From positions 62,001 to 126,000 of the forward strand of contig NZ_JACHJJ010000002.1 in NCBI RefSeq assembly GCF_014203605.1: a DNA stretch of 64,000 bases. Direction: 5' to 3'. The notes under the pieces are model-generated. The model did not search any database. It saw only the letters and a list, made by a program, of their open reading frames with translations, and was not told the origin of the DNA. Below, one piece after another: positions 7,667 to 16,093 of the stretch. The position numbers were made by a program, and so were the translations under genes. Positions within the stretch are counted from its first letter, which is position 1. Each line of letters starts with the position of its first letter. Source of the stretch: Thiemannella venezuelensis (GTDB taxonomy: Bacteria > Actinomycetota > Actinomycetes > Streptosporangiales > Streptosporangiaceae).

Positions 7667-9097
7667 TCAGAACGTCCGGCGGCCGGGGAGCATGTCGTCG
7701 TCGGGGACGGACGGCGGCGCGCTCCGCATGGCCGGCGGCGCGCCGGCCACCCCGGCCCAGCGGCGCAGGGTCGCCGTCGCCGCCTCGCGGTCGCCCTCGG
7801 CCAGGGCGGCGATGTCCGCCCCGTGGTTGGCCCCCGGCGCGACGTACAGGTGGGAGTCGTTCCTGCTGGGGGTGAACCGCTCCGCGCCCCACGGGTCGTT
7901 CTCGCCGTAGACGAACATCATCCGGCTGGACCGCGTCCGCACCCAGCGGTCCACGTCCGGCATCGGCCGCGGATCGTGCCGGGAGCGCAGCTCGGCGGGC
8001 AGGACCGAGTTGGGCTGGTAGAGGCCGCGGTGGCGGGTCAGGCCGCGCAGGTGCCGGAACTTCAGCTCGGGCCAGCCGAGCTGGGTGGCCGCCTGGTAGT
8101 AGTACGGCGTGTAGTACTCGATGCCCTGGTCGGTGTAGAACGACCAGCCCGCCACGGAGTCGATCCAGGCGTAGAGCTCGTCGTCGGAGGCGGTGGCGGG
8201 CGGCACGGCCGCGCAGTCGGCCGCGGTGGAGTACTGCCAGAACGCCCACACCGTGTCGAGCACCGTCATCTCGAACGACCGGTCGGCGGTGCCCAGCGTC
8301 CGGGTGAAGGTGTAGCCGTTCTGCGCGGCGTACGCCTCCAGCCTGGGCACCAGCCGGTCGCGGCGCCTGAGCGCCTCCTTCTGCACGGTGTCCAGCGCGC
8401 TGCGGCAGGCCGCGTCGCCGACGTTCGCGAAGAACGCGTCGTAGGCGCGGTCGGCGGGGTTGACCCGGTCGTTCGGGGCGACGTAGGCCACCACGCCGTC
8501 CACGTCGCCGGGGTAGAAGCGCCGGTGGTAGACCGAGGTCATGCCGCCCTTGCTCGCACCCGTCTGGATCCACTTGCCGCTGTAGACCGTCTTGAGCGCC
8601 TGGACGATGCGGTGCTCGTCGCTGGCCTCCTGCCAGATGTCGAGTTTGCGCCAGTCCGCCGGGTCCGGCCGGGACGAGCGGAAGAAACGGTGCTCGACCG
8701 AGACCTGGTTGCCGTCGAGCAGCCGGGTCGGCTCGGTCCGGGAGGCGGCCGGGTTCACCGGCAGGCCGTATCCGCCGGTGAAGAGCACCACCGGAGCGGT
8801 CTCGGCGCGGTGCAGCAGGGTGAGCCGCTGCTGGTAGGTGCCCTTGCCGGGGTCGCGGTGGTCCACCGGCTGGGTGAAGGTGAGGACGAAGAACCGGTAG
8901 CCGGACGGCTGGGTCTCGGAGACCACGCTCAGGCCGGGAACGGCCTTGAGCCTGGAGAGAAGGGGGTCTTCGGCCGCTGCGGCGGGCGGGGCGGGCGGGG
9001 CGGGCGGGGCGGTCCGCGCTCCGGCCGGAAGGGCGACAGAGCCGGTCGTGAGCAGGGCGAGGACGAGAGCGGGGATCACCCGGGTTCGCACGGTCAT
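7667..9097 (-). CDS. Secreted S37-family tripeptidyl aminopeptidase
   Basis: A 476-aa secreted serine peptidase resembling the PS-10/prolyl tri- and tetrapeptidyl aminopeptidases of Streptomyces (MEROPS S37). A signal peptide covers about residues 1-28 (RTRVIPALVLALLTTGSVA), followed by a Pro/Ala-rich linker. The family signature VEHRFF and the nucleophile motif GASKGG (Ser near 183) are present, as is the C-terminal YGENDPWGAERF that carries the acid residue, with a His further on (GANHG). It probably trims extracellular peptides from the N-terminus. Starts at ATG 9097 after GGAGG; monocistronic. Confidence 0.88.
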   Translation of the reverse strand: MTVRTRVIPALVLALLTTGSVALPAGARTAPPAPPAPPAAAAEDPLLSRLKAVPGLSVVSETQPSGYRFFVLTFTQPVDHRDPGKGTYQQRLTLLHRAETAPVVLFTGGYGLPVNPAASRTEPTRLLDGNQVSVEHRFFRSSRPDPADWRKLDIWQEASDEHRIVQALKTVYSGKWIQTGASKGGMTSVYHRRFYPGDVDGVVAYVAPNDRVNPADRAYDAFFANVGDAACRSALDTVQKEALRRRDRLVPRLEAYAAQNGYTFTRTLGTADRSFEMTVLDTVWAFWQYSTAADCAAVPPATASDDELYAWIDSVAGWSFYTDQGIEYYTPYYYQAATQLGWPELKFRHLRGLTRHRGLYQPNSVLPAELRSRHDPRPMPDVDRWVRTRSSRMMFVYGENDPWGAERFTPSRNDSHLYVAPGANHGADIAALAEGDREAATATLRRWAGVAGAPPAMRSAPPSVPDDDMLPGRRTF

Positions 9098-9344
9098 GCC
9101 TCCTGGGGGTGGTGCCGCCGCAGACGCGCGGCCCGGCCGGGGCGGGGGCCCGCGCTCCGGTGACGGTCGGGAGATGAGCGCCTCGCCGCCACCCTAGTGA
9201 GATCCGCCGCGGTTCATGAGATCTTTCCGGCGATCGGATCGGCAGGAGCCCTCTGGGGCCGTCGTGTTCCTGCTCCGCCGTACCGGCGCCGGCGGGGCGG
9301 CCTGCGGGCCGGGGGTTGACGGTCCGGAGCGGGTGCGTGTATAA

Positions 9345-9372
9345 AACCAATCAGTTATACAACTAAGAGGTT
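9345..9372. promoter_or_regulatory. ArsR-type operator
   Basis: Nested inverted repeats share one centre: AGTT-ATAC-AACT (9353-9364) inside AACC (9345-9348) and GGTT (9369-9372). They sit 9-36 bp upstream of the ArsR-family start at 9381, consistent with autorepression. The rest of the interval 9098-9380 holds the S37 peptidase's upstream region and no gene that I can see. Confidence 0.55.
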
Positions 9373-9380
9373 ATGAATGT

Positions 9381-9737
9381 ATGGACACTGACGAGCTCGA
9401 CGCGACCTTCGCGGCGCTGGCCGACCCGACCCGCCGGGCGATCCTCGCCCGGCTGGCCTCGGGCGAGGCCACCGTGACGGAGCTGGCCGCGCCGTTCGCC
9501 ATGAGCCAGCCGGCGATCTCCAAGCACCTCAAGGTGCTGGAGCGGGCCGGCCTCGTCTCGCGCGGCCGCGACGCGCAGCGGCGGCCGTGCCGGCTCGAGG
9601 CGCGCCCGCTCAGGGACGCGGCCGGCTGGCTGGAGGACTACCGGGGTTACTGGGAGGAGAGCTTCCAGCGCCTCGACACGCTGCTCGACGAGCTGAAGAG
9701 CGCCGAGGGCGGCGACCGGCGACCGGGAGACCACTGA
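9381..9737 (+). CDS. ArsR-family transcriptional repressor
   Basis: A 118-aa winged-helix regulator. The fold is shown by FAALADPTRRAILARLASGE, the recognition region TELAAPFAMSQPAISKHLKVLERAGLV and the wing RGRDAQRRPCRLEARPL. There is no metal-binding Cys pair, so it belongs to the metal-free ArsR group that pairs with SRPBCC proteins. Its stop overlaps the downstream start (TGATG). It likely represses the operon through the dyad just upstream. Confidence 0.92.
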   Translation: MDTDELDATFAALADPTRRAILARLASGEATVTELAAPFAMSQPAISKHLKVLERAGLVSRGRDAQRRPCRLEARPLRDAAGWLEDYRGYWEESFQRLDTLLDELKSAEGGDRRPGDH

Positions 9738-10219
9738 TGTCACTCATGAAGGACTCCGCGGCGCTGACGGTGACGACACCGGCGGACACGGAGATCGTGC
9801 TGACGCGGCGGTTCGCCGCGCCGCGCCGGCTGGTCTTCGACGCGTGGACCAGGCCCGAGCTGCTCAGGCGCTGGTACGGCGCGCGCGGCTGGAACCTGGT
9901 CGTCTGCGAGGTCGACCTGCGGGTGGGCGGTGCCTGGCGCTTCGTGTCCCGGGGCCCCGGCGGCGAGGAGATGGGCAGCAGGGGCGTGTACCGGGAGGTC
10001 GCGCCGCCCGGACGCCTGGTGTTCACCGAGTCGTACGACGACCGGTGGTTCCCGGGCGAGACGCTCGTCACCACGGTCCTCACCGAGCAGGGCGGCACGA
10101 CGACGCTCACCGGCACGCTGACCTTCCCGTCGAGGGAGGTCCGCGACGCCGTGCTGGCCTCCCCGATGGAGCGCGGCGTCGGCGAGAGCTGCGACCGGCT
10201 CGCCGAAGTGCTGCGCTGA
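9737..10219 (+). CDS. SRPBCC (AHSA1-like) domain protein
   Basis: A 160-aa START/AHSA1-type helix-grip protein: TRRFAAPRRLVFDAWTRPELLRRWYG (27 to about 50), a central sheet (GGAWRFV, GVYREVAPPGRLVFTE) and a long C-terminal helix. Such proteins bind small hydrophobic ligands, and the ArsR-SRPBCC pair is a common two-gene unit in actinobacteria. The ligand is unknown. Translationally coupled to the ArsR gene. Confidence 0.88.
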   Translation: MSLMKDSAALTVTTPADTEIVLTRRFAAPRRLVFDAWTRPELLRRWYGARGWNLVVCEVDLRVGGAWRFVSRGPGGEEMGSRGVYREVAPPGRLVFTESYDDRWFPGETLVTTVLTEQGGTTTLTGTLTFPSREVRDAVLASPMERGVGESCDRLAEVLR

Positions 10220-10249
10220 GTCCCGGCCGGAGGTGTCCGGCTCGGGGGC

Positions 10250-10282
10250 CGGACTCCGGCGGAGGGCCCGCGCCGGAGTCCG
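10250..10282. terminator. Bidirectional hairpin terminator
   Basis: A 12-bp perfect stem, CGGACTCCGGCG (10250-10261) with CGCCGGAGTCCG (10271-10282), and a 9-nt loop, between the convergent SRPBCC and GH25 genes. Confidence 0.7.
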
Positions 10283-10289
10283 CCGGGCG

Positions 10290-11528
10290 TCAGCGGACGT
10301 CGACGTAGTCGGTGCCGCTCCTGGCGGCCAGGCGCCGGGCGTCGCCCTTGTAGACGGCCTGCCAGGTTCCGTCCCGGCCCGCCGTGACCGCCTTGCGGAA
10401 CGTGCCGTCGGCGGCGGTCGTGACGGTGCCCGCCGTACGCCAGGCCGCCGAGCCGCGGGACCTGAACATGATGGAGACCTTCTGCCTGGCGGCGGCCTGC
10501 CGGGTGCCGGAGGCGGTGTACTGGCTCAGGGTGCCGACGACCGTCATCTTCCGGCCGCGCCGGATCGGGTCGGGTCCGGTGGTGACGAAGGAGACGCGGG
10601 TGGCGGCCTTGGCCGTGCCGCTCGCGGTGGTCTTGGCGGGCACGGTGGTCTTGGCGGGGGCGGTGGTCTTGGCGGGCACGGTGGTCTTGGCGGGGGCGGT
10701 GGTCTTGGCGGGCACGGCGGCGCCCTGACCGGTGGCGAGCTGCCTGAGCTGCTCGTAGGTGCCGTTGAAGGCGTTCTGGTCGCCGGGGAAGACGCCGGAG
10801 TCGGCGTACTGCCAGATGGTGTGCCGGGTCCAGCCCGAGGGGAGTGCGCCGACGGAGGAGGAGTAGCGGGCGATCCAGAGCGGATGGTCGCCGAAGGCGG
10901 CGCTCCCGCCGGTGCAGGTCTGCCACCAGTAGGCGTTGGTGTAGATGACGGGCCGCCGGCCGGTCAGGGCGAGGTAGCGGTCGCTGAAGTCGCGGATCCA
11001 GCCGGTCATCCGGGCGGGGGAGAGCCCGTAGCACGTGTCCAGGCCGTTGGAGGACCGGTAGGGGTTGAACTCGATGTCGAGCGCGCCGGGCAGGGTCCGG
11101 CCGTCGGCGGTCCAGCCGCCGCCGTTCCGGACGAAGTAGTCGGCCTGGGCGGCGCCGCCGGACTTGTGCGGGAGCGCGAAGTGGTAGGCGCCCCTGATCA
11201 GGCCGGCCTGCCGGGCGCCCGAGTACTGGGCGGCGAAGGAGGGGTTGCGGTAGGTCAGCGACTCGGTGGCCTTGACGTAGGCGAACCGCCCGCCCGCGCC
11301 GTACACCGACGTCCAGGAGACGTTCGGCTGGTAGGAGCTGACGTCCAGCCCCTGCGGGCCCGCCGGTGCGGACGCGGCCAGTGCATGGGAGGGGGCCAGT
11401 GCGGGGGAGGGGGCGAGCGCGGGCGCGGGGGACGCGGCCAGGGCGGGCCCGGGAACGGCCGCGGAGGAGGCGGAGGCGAGGACCAGGCCGCCGAGGAGAA
11501 GTCCGGACAGACGTTTCATTCGCCCCAT
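10290..11528 (-). CDS. Secreted GH25 muramidase (lysozyme) with PAKTT-repeat linker
   Basis: A 412-aa exported glycoside hydrolase family 25 protein. Signal peptide about 1-25, an Ala/Pro-rich spacer, then the GH25 barrel with D62 (LDVSSYQP) and the catalytic pair D151/E153 (LDIEF). KATES and YTNAYWW are also typical. A tandem PAKTT[V/A] linker follows, then a C-terminal Ig-like beta domain (about 315-412; RRGRKMTVVGTL and TVTTAADGTF) that may bind the wall. It should cleave the beta-1,4 bond of peptidoglycan in the wall or against competitors. Confidence 0.9.
   Translation of the reverse strand: MGRMKRLSGLLLGGLVLASASSAAVPGPALAASPAPALAPSPALAPSHALAASAPAGPQGLDVSSYQPNVSWTSVYGAGGRFAYVKATESLTYRNPSFAAQYSGARQAGLIRGAYHFALPHKSGGAAQADYFVRNGGGWTADGRTLPGALDIEFNPYRSSNGLDTCYGLSPARMTGWIRDFSDRYLALTGRRPVIYTNAYWWQTCTGGSAAFGDHPLWIARYSSSVGALPSGWTRHTIWQYADSGVFPGDQNAFNGTYEQLRQLATGQGAAVPAKTTAPAKTTVPAKTTAPAKTTVPAKTTASGTAKAATRVSFVTTGPDPIRRGRKMTVVGTLSQYTASGTRQAAARQKVSIMFRSRGSAAWRTAGTVTTAADGTFRKAVTAGRDGTWQAVYKGDARRLAARSGTDYVDVR
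10626..10716. repeat. 18-bp tandem repeat encoding the PAKTT linker
   Basis: About five copies of an 18-bp unit (alternating slightly, giving a 36-bp higher period) encode PAKTT[V/A] in the muramidase linker. High identity at DNA level suggests recent expansion and variable length between strains. Confidence 0.85.
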
Positions 11529-11709
11529 CCCTCACAGGACGCCGTACGGCGTCGGCTTTCCTCCTCTCTTTCGGCGGCACCCGGGCCTGCCTGAGGGTGG
11601 TGAGGGTGGTGCGGAGAGTGATCTGCGACACACGCGGCCGCGCGGGCGGTGCTCCCGCACGGCCGCTACCGGATGCGCCCGCGGCGCTCCGGCCCAGCGG
11701 GGGAGCGGG

Positions 11710-12087
11710 TCAGTCCCGCGGCTCGCGTGCGGCCCGCTCGTGTTTGGCGATCAGGCCGTCGATCTGGACGCTCAGCCGGGCGCCGAGCGGCCAGCCGATG
11801 TAGTGGGTGAGGAAGACGGCCACCTCGCGGAGCTCGTCGGGGGAGAGCTCGGCGTTGGCCAGGGCCGCCGGGATCTGGATGTCGAGCACGTCGTTGAGGC
11901 CCTGACCGGCCAGCATGCCGATCAGCAGGAGCCGCCGGTCGCGCATCGAGAGACCGGGGCGGGTCCAGATCTCGGCGAAGAGGTGGTCGACGGTGATGCC
12001 GAAGAAGTCGCCGGGGGCGTCGCCGACCTCCCAGCCGTAGACCTGGCGCATCATCTCCAGCCCGCGCCGCCGTCGCTCGTCGCTCAC
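11710..12087 (-). CDS. Carboxymuconolactone-decarboxylase-family protein (Rv0771-like)
   Basis: A 125-aa AhpD/CMD-fold protein starting at GTG 12087, overlapping the upstream gene by 4 bases. The CMD signature region is RDRRLLLIGMLAGQGLNDVL and the C-terminal EVAVFLTHYIGWPLGA. No CxxC is seen, so it is a lactone decarboxylase-like rather than a peroxidase-like member. It is last in the ALDH-SDR-dehydrogenase-CMD operon, the same place as Rv0771 in M. tuberculosis. The substrate in this pathway is not known. Confidence 0.85.
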   Translation of the reverse strand: MSDERRRRGLEMMRQVYGWEVGDAPGDFFGITVDHLFAEIWTRPGLSMRDRRLLLIGMLAGQGLNDVLDIQIPAALANAELSPDELREVAVFLTHYIGWPLGARLSVQIDGLIAKHERAAREPRD

Positions 12088-12941
12088 CGTGTCTCCTCGG
12101 GGGTCGTGGTCATGCGGGCGGGGAGGCCGAGGCCATCGGCGAGCCGGGCGAGCGCGAGCCGGGCCAGGGGGGTGTCGACGCCGTGCTCGGCGGCCAGGTC
12201 GAGGGCGAGGGACAGGTCCTTCTCGCCGAGCGCCAGCACGTGCTCCATGATCCCGTACAGCGGGTCGCCGGGGCCGAGCGGCGCGGTGGCGGGGCGGATC
12301 ATGATCGCGCCCGGCCCGCCGGTGACGGCGTCGGAGTGCCTGACCACCCGGGCGAGCCTGCGCAGCGAGATCCCGGCCGCCTCGGCGAGCCGCTGCGCCT
12401 CGGCGGCGGCGGCGAACGCGGTGAAGTGCAGCAGGTTGCGGGCGAGCTTGGCCCGGGTGCCCGCACCGACCGGCCCCATGTGCAGGACGAGGTCGGCCCA
12501 GGCGCCGAAGGGCTCCCGGCAGCGGGCGAAGGCCTCCTCGGCGCCGCCGACCATGACGGCGAGGGTGCCCGCCTCGGCGCCCATGAAGCCGCCGCTGACC
12601 GGCGCGTCGACGACCTCGACCCGGTACGGCCGCGCCCGCTCGGCGAGCGCCTGCGCGGTGCCCGGCCGGATCGTCGAGTGGACCGCGAGGATCGTGCCGG
12701 GGGCCGCCGCGGGGAGGATCCCGGCCGCGACCTCGTCCACCTGGGCGTCGTCCCTGACCATGATCGAGATGATCCGGCAGGCGGCGGCGACCTCGGCGGG
12801 GCTCGCCGCGGCCCTGGCTCCGCCGTCCACCAGCGGGGCGACGGCCTCCGGCCGGGTGTCGTGGACGACGAGGCCGCGGCCGGTCAGGTGCCGCGCCATG
12901 GGGGCGCCCATCTGGCCCAGCCCGATGAAGCCGTACGGCAC
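12084..12941 (-). CDS. Beta-hydroxyacid (3-hydroxyisobutyrate-type) dehydrogenase (Rv0770-like)
   Basis: A 285-aa NAD(P)-dependent enzyme, start GTG 12941. Rossmann motif GFIGLGQMGAPMARHL at the N-terminus, substrate-binding DAPVSGG near 120, catalytic Lys in GAGTRAKLARN near 170. The family oxidises beta-hydroxy acids to semialdehydes. Third gene of the operon that starts with ALDH, matching Rv0770. The start lies 62 nt after the upstream SDR gene and lacks a strong ribosome site, so an alternative start is possible. Confidence 0.85.
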   Translation of the reverse strand: MPYGFIGLGQMGAPMARHLTGRGLVVHDTRPEAVAPLVDGGARAAASPAEVAAACRIISIMVRDDAQVDEVAAGILPAAAPGTILAVHSTIRPGTAQALAERARPYRVEVVDAPVSGGFMGAEAGTLAVMVGGAEEAFARCREPFGAWADLVLHMGPVGAGTRAKLARNLLHFTAFAAAAEAQRLAEAAGISLRRLARVVRHSDAVTGGPGAIMIRPATAPLGPGDPLYGIMEHVLALGEKDLSLALDLAAEHGVDTPLARLALARLADGLGLPARMTTTPEETR

Positions 12942-13003
12942 GTTCGCATCCGACGGCCCGTTCCCGCGGGGCGGGTCGTGCGGGCCGGGGGCGGCAGCGG
13001 CGG

Positions 13004-13771
13004 TCAAGAGCGGAACACCTCGCCGCCGTCGACGTTGAAGATCTGCCCGGTGATCCAGGACGCCTCGTCCGAGAGCAGGAACAGGCACATCCCGGTCAGG
13101 TCCTCCGGCGTGCCCAGCCGCTTGAGCGCCAGCTTGTCGCGGACGATCTTCTTCACCATGCCCTCCGGCACGACCGCGCGGTTGGCCTCGGTGTCGATCG
13201 GGCCGGGCGCGATCGCGTTGACCCGGATCCCCATGCCGCCGAGCTCGTGGGCGAGCTGCTGGGTGATCCCGTTGACCCCCGCCTTGGCCAGGCCGTAGAA
13301 GCCGGAGTACTGCCAGGCCGCGGTGGACGACTGGTTGACGATCGCCCCGCCGCCGCGCCGCTCCAGGTGCGGCCGGACGGCGCGGGCGCACAGCAGCGCG
13401 CCGTCCATGTTCACCGCCATGAACCGCTTGTAGTAGTCCCAGTCCACGGTGAACAGGAAGTCCAGCCGCATGGTGCCGAAGATCGCGGCGTTGTTGACCA
13501 GGTAGTCGATGCCGCCGAAGCGCCCGGCCGCCGCGTCGGCCATGGCCTGGACCGAGGCGGGGTCGGAGACGTCGGTGTGGACGTACAGTCCCCCGACCTC
13601 CTCGGCGACGGCCGCGCCCCGCTCGCCGACGTCGGCGATCACCACGCTCGCGCCCTCCGCGGCCAGCGCCCGCGCGTACGCCTCGCCGATGCCCTGCGCG
13701 GCGCCGGTGACGATCGCCACCCTGCCCTCGAAACGGCCGCCCTCGAAACGGCCGCCCTCGAAACGGCTCAT
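13004..13771 (-). CDS. Short-chain dehydrogenase (Rv0769-like)
   Basis: A 255-aa classical SDR: TGAAQGIG cofactor loop, NNAAI, catalytic Ser in SS and YGLAK (Tyr/Lys), C-terminal GQIFNVDGG. Start ATG 13771 overlaps the ALDH stop (ATGA), so translation is coupled. The N-terminus holds three copies of a GRFEG unit from an exact 15-bp tandem repeat, unusual for this family. Matches Rv0769 by position in the cluster; probably oxidises a hydroxyl of the same unknown substrate. Confidence 0.9.
   Translation of the reverse strand: MSRFEGGRFEGGRFEGRVAIVTGAAQGIGEAYARALAAEGASVVIADVGERGAAVAEEVGGLYVHTDVSDPASVQAMADAAAGRFGGIDYLVNNAAIFGTMRLDFLFTVDWDYYKRFMAVNMDGALLCARAVRPHLERRGGGAIVNQSSTAAWQYSGFYGLAKAGVNGITQQLAHELGGMGIRVNAIAPGPIDTEANRAVVPEGMVKKIVRDKLALKRLGTPEDLTGMCLFLLSDEASWITGQIFNVDGGEVFRS
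13725..13769. repeat. 15-bp x3 tandem repeat at SDR N-terminus
   Basis: Three adjacent 15-bp units (13725, 13740, 13755), identical except at the last bases of the third, encode GRFEG repeats just after the SDR start. An in-frame expansion, likely by slippage. Confidence 0.9.
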
Positions 13772-15324
13772 ACGGCTCCTTCCCCGGCGGCCGCGGCTCT
13801 CCCCGCGTCCCCGGTCCCCTTCCCGGTCCGGGCCCCCGCGCCCCCGGCCGGCGCGATCTCCGCGATCGCCTTGGTCTCCAGGTACTCCTCGAACCCGGCC
13901 ACGCCCATCTCGCGGCCGATCCCCGACTGCTTGTAGCCGCCGAACGGCACGTCCGCGCCGTACCAGACGCCGCCGTTGACGCTGACGGTCCCGGTCCGCA
14001 GCCGCCGGGCCACCGCCCGCGCCCGCTCCGGGTCGCCGCCGTGCACCGCTCCCGAGAGCCCGTACGGCGAGTCGTTCGCGATCCGCACGGCGTCGTCGTC
14101 GCCGTCGTGCGGCATGATCACCAGCACCGGGCCGAAGATCTCCTCCCGCGCGGTGCGGGAGTCGTTGGTCAGCCCGGTGACCAGGGTCGGCTCGATCCAG
14201 AAGCCCTTGTCCCGCCCCGGCGGCCGGCCGCCCCCGGTGGCGAACGACCCGCCCTCGGAGCGCGCGAGATCCAGGTAGCCCTCGATCCGCTCCCGCTGCC
14301 GGGCGGAGATGACCGGGCCGCAGACCGTGCGGTCGTCGCGGGGGTCGCCGGTGCCGAGCTTCGCCATCGCGGCGGCGGTGATCTCCACGGCCTCGCCGTA
14401 CCGGGCGCGGGGGACGAGCAGCCGGGTGGTGATCGCGCAGCCCTGCCCGGCGTGGGTGACGGCGGTGAAGGCGGCGTAGGAGCAGGCGCCGCGCAGGTCG
14501 GCGTCGTCGAGCACGATGAAGGCGGACTTGCCGCCCAGCTCCAGGAAGACCCTCTTGAGGGTCTCCGCCGCCTCGCGCATGACGGCGCGGCCGGTCTGCG
14601 TGGAGCCGGTGAAGGAGACCAGGTCCACCCGGGGGTCGGCGGAGAGCATCGCCCCGAGGACGTGGTCGGCGCCGGTGACGACGTTGACGACGCCGGGCGG
14701 GATGTCGGTCTCCTCGGCGACGACCACGCCGAGCGCGGCCGCGCACCAGGGCGTGTCGGGGGCGGGCTTGAGCACGACCGTGTTCCCGGCGGCGAGCGCC
14801 GGTCCCAGCTTGGCCAGGTTGATCTGGTGCGGGAAGTTCCACGGGGTGATCGCTCCGACCACGCCCACCGGCTCGCGGACCACGCGCCGGTCGCTGGCCA
14901 TGCCCATGGGCGAGGCCCGCCCGAGGTCGTGCTCCCAGGCGTAGCGCTCGGCGAGGCCGGCGAACCAGGCCAGGTCGGCGACGGGCGCGTCGAGCTGCGC
15001 GCCGTACGTCAGGAACCTGGGCGCGCCGGCCTCGGCGACGGTGAGCTCGCGCAGCTCGCCCGCGTGGCGGGTGAGCGCCTCGGAGAGCTGCCGCAGGCAG
15101 CGGACGCGCAGGGCCGGGTCGGTGGCCCAGCCCGAGTCGTCGAAGGCGCGGCGGGCGGCGGCGATCGCGTGGTCCATGTCCTCGCGGGTGGCGTCGGCGG
15201 CCTCGCCCAGGACCTCCTCGGTCGCCGGGTCGACGGTCTCGAAGCGGTGACGGCCGGGGAGGAGTCCGCCGTCGATCAGGAGCGGTGACGAGTTACCGAG
15301 CAAGCGACCGGTTGTTCTGGACAC
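13768..15324 (-). CDS. Aldehyde dehydrogenase (Rv0768/AldA-like)
   Basis: A 518-aa NAD(P)-dependent ALDH. TPWNFPHQINLAKLGPALAAGNTVVLKPA, LELGGKS (general base Glu) and the nucleophile C292 in GQGC are intact; EEIFGPVL and a C-terminal Ala/Gly-rich tail follow. Its GTG start lies inside an 18-bp palindrome, and a TAGTCT -10 ends 6 nt upstream, so the transcript is probably leaderless and directly controlled. First gene of the ALDH-SDR-dehydrogenase-CMD operon equivalent to Rv0768-Rv0771. Confidence 0.92.
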   Translation of the reverse strand: MSRTTGRLLGNSSPLLIDGGLLPGRHRFETVDPATEEVLGEAADATREDMDHAIAAARRAFDDSGWATDPALRVRCLRQLSEALTRHAGELRELTVAEAGAPRFLTYGAQLDAPVADLAWFAGLAERYAWEHDLGRASPMGMASDRRVVREPVGVVGAITPWNFPHQINLAKLGPALAAGNTVVLKPAPDTPWCAAALGVVVAEETDIPPGVVNVVTGADHVLGAMLSADPRVDLVSFTGSTQTGRAVMREAAETLKRVFLELGGKSAFIVLDDADLRGACSYAAFTAVTHAGQGCAITTRLLVPRARYGEAVEITAAAMAKLGTGDPRDDRTVCGPVISARQRERIEGYLDLARSEGGSFATGGGRPPGRDKGFWIEPTLVTGLTNDSRTAREEIFGPVLVIMPHDGDDDAVRIANDSPYGLSGAVHGGDPERARAVARRLRTGTVSVNGGVWYGADVPFGGYKQSGIGREMGVAGFEEYLETKAIAEIAPAGGAGARTGKGTGDAGRAAAAGEGAV

Positions 15325-15333
15325 GTGTCCAGA
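15316..15333. promoter_or_regulatory. 18-bp palindromic operator of the CYP51 locus (copy 1)
   Basis: TCTGGACACGTGTCCAGA is a perfect palindrome. It covers the GTG start of the ALDH gene and lies between its -10 (TAGTCT, minus strand) and that of the rightward gene (TACAGT, 15335-15340, 7 nt before ATG 15348). A second copy sits on the start of the TetR gene at 21107. The probable regulator is that TetR protein. Confidence 0.75.
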
Positions 15334-15347
15334 CTACAGTTCGCCCC

Positions 15348-16019
15348 ATGACGGAACGCAAGGACTATTCCGGAGAATTCGATCCGGGCTTCCGCTTCGA
15401 GGACCTCTCGAAGGAGGCACTGGTCCGCCTCGTCCGGGAGTACGGCCTGATCGTTCACCTGCTCGACCGCGCCGCCCTCACCGCGGTGGGCCTGCGGTAC
15501 GGCCAGCGCGTGGTCGAGGAGATCGCCATCGACGAGTGGCGAGGCGCCAGCCCGATCTACACCGACCGCATCCGGGAGATCATGAGGATCGAGGGGGACG
15601 GCGTCTCGGCGATCTTCAAGTGCCTCCAGCTCGACCCCGGCTTCGCCCAGCACTACATGGACGTGGAGTACGAGCTGGTCTCCGAGACCCACGGCTTCTT
15701 CCAGCTCCGCACCTGCGGGGCGCTGCTGGACGTCGAGCCGTTCGGGGAGCGGTCGATCCGCGGCATGTGCCACCACATCGAGGACGGCACCTTCGACTGG
15801 ACCGCCCAGGCGGTCAACCCGCGCGCCCGCATCCGCCCGGTCCACCGCCCGCCCCGCGCGCCGGCCGGGCGGGTCCCGCACTGCCGCTGGGAGGTCGTCA
15901 TCGACGAGGAGACCGAACCGGTGGGGGAGGCCGAGATCACCCGCATGACCCGGGGGACCACGGCCGCCCGCTTCCGCTTCCCGCCGATGCGCGACGGCAC
16001 CCCGCACGTGCCCGCCTGA
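15348..16019 (+). CDS. Conserved protein of unknown function in the CYP51 locus
   Basis: A 223-aa soluble protein with no recognised domain. Notable features: an acidic N-terminus, EYGLIVHLLDRAAL, a central THGFFQLRTCGALLDVEPFG, then CHHIED and PHCRWEVVIDEE, offering several Cys/His residues that could bind a metal. It is divergent from the ALDH operon and shares its palindromic operator; a TACAGT -10 seven nt before the ATG suggests a leaderless transcript. Co-regulation implies a role in the same catabolic or biosynthetic route. Function cannot be named from sequence. Confidence 0.8.
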   Translation: MTERKDYSGEFDPGFRFEDLSKEALVRLVREYGLIVHLLDRAALTAVGLRYGQRVVEEIAIDEWRGASPIYTDRIREIMRIEGDGVSAIFKCLQLDPGFAQHYMDVEYELVSETHGFFQLRTCGALLDVEPFGERSIRGMCHHIEDGTFDWTAQAVNPRARIRPVHRPPRAPAGRVPHCRWEVVIDEETEPVGEAEITRMTRGTTAARFRFPPMRDGTPHVPA

Positions 16020-16093
16020 CCGCGCCCGCCCGCGCCGTACGCCTCCGCGGACCGGCGGTGTACGGCGCGCGCCCTCCCGGCGGGCCGGGGCGG

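Noticed and set aside
6518-9163. A single 881-residue protein carrying a PIN domain
   Set aside because: Beyond about residue 133 the sequence is low-complexity Gly/Arg/Val text antisense to two well-supported genes; no domain supports it.
10626-10716. CRISPR-like regular repeats
   Set aside because: Units are contiguous, in frame and encode the PAKTT linker; there are no spacers and no cas genes.
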